DNA from: Funneliformis mosseae
Taxonomy: Eukaryota > Glomeromycota > Glomeromycetes > Glomerales > Glomeraceae
Direction of reading: 5' to 3'
DNA length: 12,666 bases
Assembly: GCA_910592005.1 (NCBI GenBank)
Contig: CAJVPP010003069.1
Coordinates: 1 to 12,666 of the forward strand
Part shown: positions 1-8,682 of the stretch, piece by piece
How positions within the stretch are numbered: the first letter of the stretch is position 1
Layout of the letters: every line of letters begins with the position of its first letter
The notes under the pieces: model-generated
Database searches by the model: none
What the model was told of the DNA's origin: nothing
The model's input: only the letters and a program-made list of their open reading frames with translations
Translations under genes and position numbers: made by a program

Positions 1-329
1 GATCATGTTCCTAGCATTTGTGGTTGATGAGTTATAGCCGTTCAAAGGTGACCAATCACACTTGCGTTTCTTTTGTTGCCTACTGTATAGCGATAGCAAT
101 ACTAGTAAGGCTCTAAAAAATATGAAATATATTAAAGTAAATTATAGCATTGCGTGTGAAGTATATGATTTTTAAAAAATTATGCTAATATATACAGCTT
201 GCTTTTACCTAGACAGCATTTTAATAAGATTTCTATGGCAGTTATATTTCTTTTAACAAATTTAGTTATGCCTTAATATATTATAATTATGTATAAGCTT
301 ATAAAGAAAAATATGATAAAGAAATAAAC
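1..329. other. Non-coding left flank
   Basis: No open frame of useful length was found on either strand. The first 115 bases are visibly richer in G+C than what follows. They contain a CCAAT-type element (gaccaatcac at about 49-58) followed by a pyrimidine-rich stretch, so this could be the edge of a promoter or of a gene lying to the left. Nothing in it can be assigned a function. Bases 116-329 are ordinary AT-rich spacer leading into the decayed transposon gene. Confidence 0.4.
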
Positions 330-1425
330 ATTTATGATAGAATCAACTTTTACTATATCTGGAGAGTCTTGATGCTATCATTTCAATTTATATCTTCAAA
401 GTCTGATCTATATAAAATCTATGAAATAATAATACTAAATATTTAATATGCTACTGAATATTAAAAGAAGTTAGAAATTACAGTAAATTATTTGGCTTAT
501 CTGAATCATGTTAAGCAAGAATGTGATTACTATAATACTATTATAAAACATAAAGTTGAGGATAGCAAATATAATTTAAATATAACCAAATTTCAAGTAT
601 TATTTAAATCTTTTGAAGGTAATACTTATATCATATATGATTAAACTCAAAATTTAAAAATTTCTTATTCACCTTAACAAATAGGATCTTTATTTTTTAA
701 GAGTTCCTAAAATTACATTTATTTGGAGTTTGTAATACTAGCAATTTTCTTCATACAGAATAAACTAATCATATAATTGATGAAGCTGAAATATTTAATA
801 ATAGCAAATAAGAAAAAAGATTAATTGTATATTAAGTTTGGTTTAACATTCAATTTAGAAATATACTTGTAAAGAAAAATTGATTAGTACATGTGATAAT
901 TGTGTAGACTAAAACAAAAATAATTATTCTTTATTTTTTTATTCATAGTTGATTGATCATAATATGTATAATGAAGTTAAATTAAATATTATGATACCTG
1001 AATATATAAAGTTTATTTGTGACAACTGTTTTAGTTTAATTAAAATTCTTTATTAGAAAAGTAAAGTAAATACTATAAATGATATAGTTTTAATTATCAA
1101 TTATTCTATTATAGTTCATCTTAATATTGCTTATCATTATTTGAATAGAAAAAGCTTTTAATATTATAATTTTAAAGTTTACTTTCAAACGTTCAAAAAT
1201 TATGAAAAATTCAAAAATACAACCATTTTATATTACTTCAAAGTATCTAGAAGTTGTCTTTTATAAAGACAGGTTTGAAAATGATTTTAAATAAATCATA
1301 ATTCATATCTTTTTTTTGATTTTAATATTTTACTTCCTATAATAAGTACTAGATCACTTTCTTTAAAAAGACAAAATAAATTAAATTTAATGAATAAAAA
1401 AAAATGCAACTATATAACATAAATT
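330..1425 (+). pseudogene. Decayed transposon-type gene with CDNC..QNKNN domain (DUF7869-like)
   Basis: Read conceptually across stops and a few frame changes, this stretch keeps the landmarks of a transposon-associated family I recall as DUF7869, possibly an RNase H-like nuclease. In order: SSKSDLYKIYE near 395-425 (the family usually has paired cysteines, here Tyr), a VKQECDYYNTIIKH helix near 510-550, FEGNTYIIYD near 613-643, CDNCVD-stop-NKNN near 893-925, MIPEYIKFICDNCFSLIK near 990-1047 and a YYNFKVYFQTFK block near 1160-1195. The NILLPIISTRSLSLKRQNK tail lies near 1327-1383. The stop in the CDNC motif stands where Gln is expected, and further TAA, TAG and TGA codons interrupt the frame. 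No intact start or terminal repeat was found, so the ends are approximate. The gene is dead. The family assignment is from memory of motifs. Confidence 0.72.
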
Positions 1426-1660
1426 ATTGTTAATCAATTTTATTTAATTTTAACAAAAAAAATATTTTCTTAAATTTTTTTAAAATAAAATGTCCAAAAA
1501 TATTTAAAATGTCACACTTTCTAACTTTAACTTTTATTTACAATTCTGAGGGAAAAAACTGATAATTAGAAATTAGTAATTATCTCACTCAGGTTTTATT
1601 AAAAAAATTTAAAATTTTAAAATTAAATCCCTTAAATATACATTAAAACATATTAAAATT

Positions 1661-2740
1661 TCAAAAGCCTATTATATATCTTTGATTTTCTATCACTGAT
1701 TCTAAACATCTTAGCATTGATCTTACAGATTAATACACAAATTTTCATCGATTACCTCCCATTCCTTCTTTACTATCTTCATAAAAACCTTCTGCATAAC
1801 TGATTATTTTTATAGATCATAATATTAACCTTCTTTTCTACATTTCTTTTCATTATTGCCTATAAGTTTTCAATCAGATTTAGATCTGAAGAGGAAAAAG
1901 GTCAGTCAAGAACACATGAATAATATTTATAATGAAGAGCAATTGTAAGCTTAGCTTGATACTTCAGATCATTATTCTGTTAGTATATTCACCTATTACT
2001 AAAGGCCTGGAATACTTACTCAAACAAATTTTCAGTTATAATATTCCGGTAAAGCTCTCCATTCATATTTTTAGTGAATATGTGAAAGCTGAAGATCCCC
2101 TTTGCATAAAATGCTTTTCATATATACACTTTAAAATGATATTTTACTACTACATGCCTTGGCTTTGATTCTTTGCTTTTATAACAAACCATAGTTGTGT
2201 TACAAATATTTAAAATGATGACTAATCAGAAAATACAACATTATTCTAACGTTCTCTTTGGTGTACCTTTATTCAAATAACGTAATGATTCATAGCCTTT
2301 GGAATAAGAAAAAGAATTGAATAAGAAACACAAACTTTATATCTGAAAGCTTGAAGGTTTTCTCTAACCGTTTAGGATGCAATATCAAGTTTGGAATATT
2401 TTTTTTAATATTTTCAGTTAACTCAGTATTTGATAAACATTTATGTGATTTTGCAATTTAACTGAGATAATAATACTGAATAGGAGTAAGATGCTTTGAA
2501 TAACCTGAATAACTTCTTTGCTTTAAGTCATTTGTTTCTTTGAGTTGTTTAGTTTACCTGTATAGGGTTTTTAATGGAAAACCAGTTGCTTTATGAAGGT
2601 CTCTAACTTTACTAACTCTACTCTTTCATAAAGTCTTAATGCAATTATAACATTCCTTAAGTACAACTATTATATGATATGCATGACCTTCAAGCCACAG
2701 TAATTTATTAAAATATGACGTAAATAAGTTATTTACATCA
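1661..2740 (-). pseudogene. Decayed Tc1/mariner DD34E transposase
   Basis: On the minus strand a cut-and-paste transposase can be followed almost end to end. An N-terminal helix-turn-helix half includes VSKVRDLHKATGFPLKTLYR (about 2620-2555) and a second DNA-binding half includes KSHKCLSNTELTENIKKNIP. The DDE catalytic domain follows. The first Asp (2225-2227) survives in FSD-stop-SSF, where TAG at 2222-2224 replaces the usual Glu. The second catalytic Asp is Asn (AAT, 1974-1976) in the degenerate motif QNNDLKY. The third acid, Glu (1869-1871) in LNLIEN, is kept, with exactly 34 residues between the second and third positions. The tail RSMLRCLESVIENQ ends at TGA 1661-1663. Several Trp codons are now TAG or TGA, and the reading frame shifts in places. 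The enzyme cannot be active. The 5' end is approximate. Confidence 0.9.
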
Positions 2741-2746
2741 TATTTT
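2710..2746. repeat. Near-perfect 37-bp palindrome
   Basis: Two 18-base arms (2710-2727 and 2729-2746) are reverse complements with one mismatch, separated by a single base. The mismatch is a CG on one arm against CA on the other, as expected from loss of one methylated cytosine. It lies between two decayed transposase genes that point away from each other. It could therefore be a leftover of fused terminal repeats, or it may form a cruciform. No function can be assigned. Confidence 0.75.
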
Positions 2747-2817
2747 CTATTTTTTTGTAGGAAAAGCAACGTAATCAGCAATGAAATCTAATAAAAAATT
2801 GTCAGTTTTTCTGCCAG

Positions 2818-2834
2818 AACTATACATTATAGTT
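2818..2834. repeat. Short hairpin
   Basis: A 7-base perfect inverted repeat, aactata and tatagtt, is separated by cat. It lies just before the start of the plus-strand Tc1 pseudogene, in the gap between the two divergent transposase remnants. In DNA this AT-rich it may be chance. Confidence 0.35.
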
Positions 2835-2837
2835 TAT

Positions 2838-3832
2838 ATTACTGAAAAGCAAAGAATTCATATTTGCACTTGATTTAATAAAGCAATTTATATCTAATCT
2901 GAACTTTCATTACAATATAAAGTTAATAATAGTAATATATTATGTCTTTAAATATAAAGAAACAAAATATACAAAAGACTTACTAAAGTTTAGCCATCCT
3001 TCTATTCTAACAAATCAAAAAGAACATTAAGCTATCTATTATATTATTAGTAAAAAATGTTCAACTACAGTTCAAGTTCGAAAAAAATAAAATAGACTTA
3101 TAAACTTGAGATTTCTCCTACAATAATACAATGAATATTTAAAAATAATAGTTTAAAATCAGCAGTTAAAGTAAAAAAACTATTATTATTTTAAAAGCAT
3201 ATTTAGAATTTGCAAAAAAATATAAAAATTGGAATTTTGATGATTGGTATAAAGTAGTATAGTCAGATAAAAATAAGTTTAATTTATTTAGTTTAGATGA
3301 AAGAGAATATTATTAGAAAAAAGAAGGTGAACCATTGAAAGATCAACATATAAAAGGAACAGTGAAATTTAGAGGTAGAAGAATTTTTGTATAAGGATAT
3401 TTATAGTTAGTCAAATTGGTTATTTATATAAAATTGATGGTAAAATAGATGTCACTCTTTATTGTCAAATATTAGAAGAGGATTTATTACAAACTCTTGA
3501 ATATTATAATTATAATGTCAATGATATCATCTTTTAACATGATAATGATTTGAAATATAAGACTTATATAATAAAAGATTGGTTTGAAAAAAATAATATT
3601 ACTGTATTAGATTAGTCAATATAATACCTGACCTAATCCATCAAACATATATATGAAATAAACTAGATAGAAGTTTATAATACTTAAATAAACTGATAAG
3701 AAATAAAGAACATTTATGGAAAAAAATAAAGATGGTATGAAATGATATTGATGCTTATAATAAATTAATTCAAACAATACTTCAAAAAATTCAAGATATA
3801 TATAAACAAAAAGGCAATATATTAGATGTTAA
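2838..3832 (+). pseudogene. Decayed Tc1/mariner DD34E transposase (second family)
   Basis: Conceptual translation gives an N-terminal helix-turn-helix region (ITEKQRIHICT near 2838-2870), then DLLKFSHPSILTNQKEH (2980-3030) and NNSLKSAVKVKK (3144-3180). The catalytic domain follows, with EFAKKYKNWNFDDW (about 3207-3248). The first Asp (3266-3268) is in SDKNKF, after a TAG that stands for Trp. KDQHIKGTVKF and YIKIDGKIDVTLYCQILEED lead to the second Asp (3541-3543) in HDND, after a TAA that stands for Gln. The third acid, expected as Glu in the PDLNPIE motif, is Lys (AAA, 3643-3645). Allowing for three one-base losses, the second and third positions keep 34-residue spacing. The C-terminal helix IQDIYKQKG ends near TAA 3830-3832. 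Sequence and codons differ from the neighbouring minus-strand transposase, so this is a separate insertion. It is inactive. Confidence 0.92.
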
Positions 3833-4669
3833 TATTAAGTTAAGTGAGCTTTTAAATTTTTATCAAAATAAAAAACATTTTTTTCGAAATTTAATAATTT
3901 TTTTTTAAAAAAATATTTAAATTTATATTAAAAAATAACTAAAATTTAATTTAAAAATATAATTTTTTAAATTTTTTTAAAAATTTTAAAAAAATTTAAA
4001 TAATAAAAATAAGATCAGACTTATAGTAAAATCATTAAAATTTATAAATTTACCTTTTATTTAATTAAAATAACTTTGAATTTTTTATTTAAAGTAATAT
4101 AAAGTTTATATATTTAAGTAGTTATAGTTCAGAGCTTTCAAATAAGGTATTTTTTGTGATTATAGCATAAAATTAAATGATTGACAAAATGTTATGTTAT
4201 CTAGTTACGTTTTTTACTTACTACTATATATGAAAAAATTGCACTCTATGTTGATTTGCCTTATCATGATATTACTTATCTTAAGCCAAATAAAACTGAA
4301 ATAATTTAGCTAGAAATAATATAGATAGACTTAAAATTTTACAGAATAATTTCAATAAAATAAACCTATTTTTTGCATATTTATTATTGTTGATTTGGCT
4401 ATTACATTTTAAATTATTTTTTTTCATATTTTAAAAATTTTATATTGATAGTACATTTTTAAAATAAATTTTTTATAAACTTTATTAAGGCATTATAACA
4501 GTTGAAAATTTTAGATAAAATAATTAGTAGATTAGAAAGACAATTTTATTGCTATATAGATTTTTATGAAGATTATTTTGTTTATTTTATTGTTATTGAT
4601 CAATTATATAAATTTTTAGATATCAATTTTATTTCCTTTGATAATTATGTAGATCATAGATGTCCATTT
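3833..4669. other. AT-rich gene-free stretch
   Basis: About 3878-4005 is almost pure A and T, with long runs and mirror-like blocks of aaattt and ttttaaaa. The rest is slightly less extreme. A short readable fragment near 4227-4310 (IALYVDLPYHDITYLKPNK, then stops) and an open frame near 4500-4697 without recognisable motifs may be remnants of mobile elements, but I cannot assign either to a family. No promoter or RNA gene was seen. Confidence 0.4.
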
Positions 4670-4736
4670 AATTGCCTGCAGATCTGGCAATTTTATTGAC
4701 AAAGTAACTTTATTTTCTGCAGATTTGTCAATTTAA
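4670..4736. repeat. Interlocked direct and inverted repeat cluster
   Basis: Two 20-base copies beginning ctgcagat (4676-4695 and 4717-4736) match at 17 positions and lie 41 bp apart. The first sits inside an inverted repeat aattgcc/ggcaatt (4670-4676, 4686-4692). A second inverted repeat attgacaaa/tttgtcaat (4695-4703, 4724-4732) bridges the two copies. The arrangement resembles transposon-end sub-repeats, but no partner end was found. Confidence 0.5.
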
Positions 4737-5828
4737 TTTCTTTTGAATATTTTTAGTTTAGTTTTATTTAATTATTTAACATATATAAATATCTTTGTAT
4801 TTTATTAAATCTCTTTACCTTTCTGGTAAAAGTAATTAACAAAATGTTAATCTTTTAGATGCTGAACTTATATATTATATTATTAAAGAAGTATAATTAA
4901 CTAAGTATAAATCTTATCCTTTTGTAAACTCTTTAAAACTATTATAATTATTTGTGACCTTTTACATTCATGTTATCCTCTTAACTATTATTAATGAATT
5001 TATTATATGATATTGTATTAATTCACTATATTGATTTAAAGTCTCTAAAGTGTAATCTCTAAAATATTTTTAAGTTATCTTTGTATTTATTTTATATATT
5101 ATCTTATGTATTTTATTTTAAGAATAATCTTAGACATTATTGTAAATCCTTATCTGTGATTTCTTGAGTAATTGTCTTAGTTTTATTTATCTTTTTTAAG
5201 ATTTTATTTGAAGTTACAAAACTATTGTAACAGCGTATTTTTACAAATTTTATGATGAAAATAAAAATAAAATTATTAAAAGATGAAAAATAGTCTCAAT
5301 AAATTGCCTATAAAATTTATTATAAAGTATGAAGACCATTTTAGAGAATTCTTAATTTTTCCATGATAATTGGCAAAATCAATCATATGATTTGAAATGT
5401 GATTTTTTCAAAATCTTATTTTTTGTCTAAGTTTTACCTTTTACTGTAAAAGTCCTATATATAAGTTTATTATAAGAAATCCATTCTAATATGTTTTTAA
5501 TATTTTAAGTATTTAATTGAGTTTTTTGAATAAATTTATTAATAAATTTATATTTTATTAGAAAAATTTTATTAAAAAATTTTAGAATAACATTATATTT
5601 TTTATTTATAACCAGTATTTTCTTTTTATTATATAAATATATTCCTATTTTTTTAAACTATAAAGTTATATTATTAATATGATTATTAGTAGTATTATTA
5701 TTTTATATATAAAAAATATAATACTTACTTAATTAAATAAATTGATTATATATATTATTAAAATATTATTTTAATAATTAATAAAATAACATGTATTATT
5801 AATAATATTTATTTTTTATATAAAAAAA
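4737..5828. other. AT-rich gene-free stretch with a possible broken coding fragment
   Basis: Around 4818-5050 a plus-strand frame reads like eroded coding sequence. It includes NVNLLDAELIYYIIKEV, then a stop, then LTKYKSYPFVNSLKL, with TAA at positions that could once have been Gln. I do not recognise the family. A perfect 12-bp palindrome aatcatatgatt lies at 5381-5392. From about 5500 the sequence is nearly all A and T. No intact gene was seen. Confidence 0.4.
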
Positions 5829-6082
5829 TAAGTTAAATTAAAATTATAATAAAAAGTATAATTAAAAATTGATAATTATTAAAATATCTTATAAACTTAA
5901 TTATAATTATTTTTTTAAATAAAATATTAAGTTAAGTTTAAATAAAAAAAAAGTATAATTAAATAATGATAATCAATAAAAAACATTTATTTTTTTTTAG
6001 TAATATTTTGTATTTAAATAAAAAAATTAAGTTTAATTTCAATTAGTAAAAATATAATTAAATATTAATAATCAATAAAAAA
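5829..6082. repeat. Degenerate tandem repeat, unit about 98 bp
   Basis: Three eroded copies can be aligned by eye. Each has an aagttaa- or ttaagttt-type block followed by a shared core, aagtataatta or aaatataatta, starting at 5854, 5951 and 6050. The spacing is therefore 97 and 99 bp. Copies two and three continue into aataatcaataaaaaa or a close variant. The sequence between copies is strongly diverged and AT-only, so part of the similarity is compositional. Confidence 0.5.
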
Positions 6083-7804
6083 ATAACTTACAATATAAAT
6101 TATTAAAAATTTGATTAATATTTATAATTGATTAAATTAATGAAACTTATTTTCTATAATATTATTATTATAAAATTAATTGATTTAATTAAATTAATAT
6201 ATATAGTTAATTTTATTAATAAATATAGCTTACATTTTATAATATTTTAAAAGTTTAATTGAGCTTAAATAATATATAAATTATAATATAAATTATTAAT
6301 AAAAATAACTTGCTAATTAAAATTGAGATTTATTAAAAATAAGTTAGTTTAAAATCATATACTATATAAGAATAAAAATAACTTATATTTACAATAAAAA
6401 TTGTTGATTATTAGATATATTAAATAAAATAAAAAAGAATAATTATAAAAAAATTAAATGTCTTTACAATCTTAGTATCACTAATTATTAAATATTTTTA
6501 AAAAATTTATCACTATTTTCAAAATAGTATGATCAGATGAATTATAATAAAAAAGAATTTTTGGTTTACACTAAAGTAAACTTTAAAAAACTTTCTTAAA
6601 GAAACTATTTTTTCAAAACTTTTTAACTTTTATTAACCTGTATAACATAAAGTATTTAAGCCTTGTATATTAGTGAGATTTAATATGTAGAAGTTTCTTT
6701 AGCTTATAAAGTAATTTCTTGCTTTCTAGCAATTTTAAAATGATTTTTAGTGATTATTACAATTATTGACAAGGTTTCTGTTGCAATTCTTAAATAAGTT
6801 TTCTTCTAAAAGTTTTGTTTTAGCTTATACTTATCTTTTTTTTTATAAAATATATTTTAAATAATGAGAAATAGTTTTTTAGATGAGTATTTATCATTTT
6901 TATAATAATTTATTCTAATATAAAATTTTTAATTTTTTAGAAAAATGTAATAATTATTAATTTTTTTTATGAATCCAATATATTCTTGTTATAAATATAT
7001 TTAAAAATATTTGATGATTTAATTACTAGAGAAATCATTCATTTTTAAAAGGATATTTTATATTTTCAATAATAAGAATGAAAAAATTGTTTAATTTTAT
7101 ATAAATAATTTGTTATTTTTAATGTAACATTTATTTTTTGTATTTTAATATTTCTTTTTTTATTTTTTTAAGTATTATTTAAATATTTTTCTAGTGTTTT
7201 TAATTTTTTTATTGTTTTCAATATTTTCAGTATTTACAATTTTTTTTAATTGATTAATAAATCACCTGATCATATTAATTCTAAAACAGTGATAATTATT
7301 AAAAAATTATTTAAAATGATTTAGTAATATATGAGTATTTATTACCGTTGTATTTATTATTTTTATATTTCTTAAAATTATTTTACTTATCTAAATTATT
7401 ATAAATCTAAGGTTAATTATGATTTGACTTGTTCTATAATAACTTAGTAGTTTCTCATATATTATTTCTTATAATTAAGTAATTGTTGCTCTAGGTTTGA
7501 TAGATTATTATAAGGTTAACAATATATATATTTTGATTATCATATTTACTTAAATGTAATATTTATATTTTATAATATTTCATAATAAGATTTAAAAAAT
7601 AAATCTTTTTAGGATTAAATTTTTAGCTTATATATATCGATATTAATAAAAATTAATATTTAAAAATTAAATGATGCAAATAATTTATTTAAAAAAAAAT
7701 GGTTTATCACTATTAATGTATTATTTTATATTCTTTAATATTGATCTAGTTTTATTGCTAAATGAATAAAAAAAAATACAAATAATATATATAATAATTT
7801 ATTA
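6083..7804. other. Very AT-rich gene-free stretch
   Basis: The first 350 bp are almost pure A and T with aattaaat-type short repeats. Near 6564-6579 gtttac and gtaaac form a small inverted repeat. Between about 6540 and 6850 the composition is more mixed and could hide a decayed element, but translations of both strands show no motif I recognise. The remainder is long T and A runs with no open frame, RNA gene or promoter that I can support. Confidence 0.4.
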
Positions 7805-7806
7805 TA

Positions 7807-7963
7807 TGGGTTGATTGCTAGGAAAATCAGGTTCTGGGAATTTTTTAGCGAAATTGAGATTTTTATTGCATTTTAATTTTTGATGTTATTAGATTAAAAT
7901 GTATTAAGCTTTTAATTTTAGTCAAAAATTTCTCAGAACCTGATTTTCCTAGAAACACTCCCA
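7807..7963. mobile_element. 157-bp MITE with terminal inverted repeats
   Basis: The two ends are inverted copies of about 40 bp. The best core is CTAGGAAAATCAGGTTCTG at 7818-7836, matched in reverse complement at 7934-7952. Similarity extends outward to tggg and ccca and inward into a T/A run. The outermost bases are flanked by TA on both sides (7805-7806 and 7964-7965), or by ATAT if counted more widely, as expected of a Tc1/mariner-type target duplication. The interior is AT-rich and non-coding. This is a short non-autonomous element that would need a transposase in trans. It is much less decayed than the transposase genes on the left, so it probably inserted later. Confidence 0.88.
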
Positions 7964-7965
7964 TA

Positions 7966-8682
7966 TGAATAATATTAAGTTATAAATATTCAAATTCATA
8001 TTTTATTATTTTGAATTTATTATTGATTTAAGAAAAAAGAATTTTGGATATTGAAAAGATACTAAGTTTAAATTTAAAATTTTCAAATATATATGAGTTT
8101 TCATATTTCATATTCTTTAAAATTTTAATAATATTTAAAGTAAAATATCAAAATTCCATTTTTAGATTGCAAAATATAAAATTTTGAAATGTTTAACTAA
8201 TAAGAATATTGCTAAATAATAAATAAATAGAATAATTTAAGTTCAGATATTTCTTTTAATATTTATGAGACATTTTATTTAATTGAATAATATTAAAATC
8301 ACATTGTAATACCAAATATTGATATACTAGATTAGGTAACCAATATTATTTATTATGATATGTTAATTTCTGAGATACACACAGTTTTTCTTCCTGGTTT
8401 TTCAAAATTAAGGAGCATTTATATCATGATTGTTTTAAATTTAATATCAATTAGTAAATGTAATCTTATATCATTCTAGCAATATATCATAGATTATTAT
8501 AATATTATGATTATAATTATTATTTTAAAAAAAAATAAAGGTAAACTATAAATATTAAAATGAATTTCTTTAATTAAAAATTACAATTACTATAAATCTT
8601 GCAAATAATATAACAAAAATTCTGCCCTAAAATCTTAAAATGAATATAAATAACATTAAATATTGCATTCACATTTGGGTAA
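7966..8682. other. Gene-free stretch, including the 3' flank of the secreted-protein gene
   Basis: This is AT-rich non-coding DNA between the MITE and the stop codon of the minus-strand gene. A slightly less AT-rich patch at about 8365-8430 carries no recognisable motif. The 3' untranslated region of the gene must lie at the right end, running leftward from 8682. A canonical AATAAA is not obvious close to the stop on the minus strand, so I do not mark a cleavage site. Confidence 0.4.

Noticed and set aside
1932..2168. 78-codon plus-strand open frame
   Set aside because: It is the antisense shadow of the minus-strand Tc1 transposase pseudogene, whose catalytic motifs read on the other strand.
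330..3832. Ciliate-type code in which TAA and TAG encode Gln
   Set aside because: TAA does replace Gln in the dead transposases, but TAG and TGA also replace Trp, frameshifts are present and catalytic acids are lost. The intact gene uses ordinary codons and ends at TAA. Mutation explains the stops.
3878..4005. Inverted-repeat look of the aaattt-rich block
   Set aside because: The mirror and inverted matches are expected in sequence made almost only of A and T runs and carry no specific signal.
4502..4699. 65-codon plus-strand open frame beginning at TTG
   Set aside because: It has no ATG, a composition biased to Ile, Phe and Tyr as expected of AT-rich chance frames, and no motif. At best it is an unrecognisable remnant.
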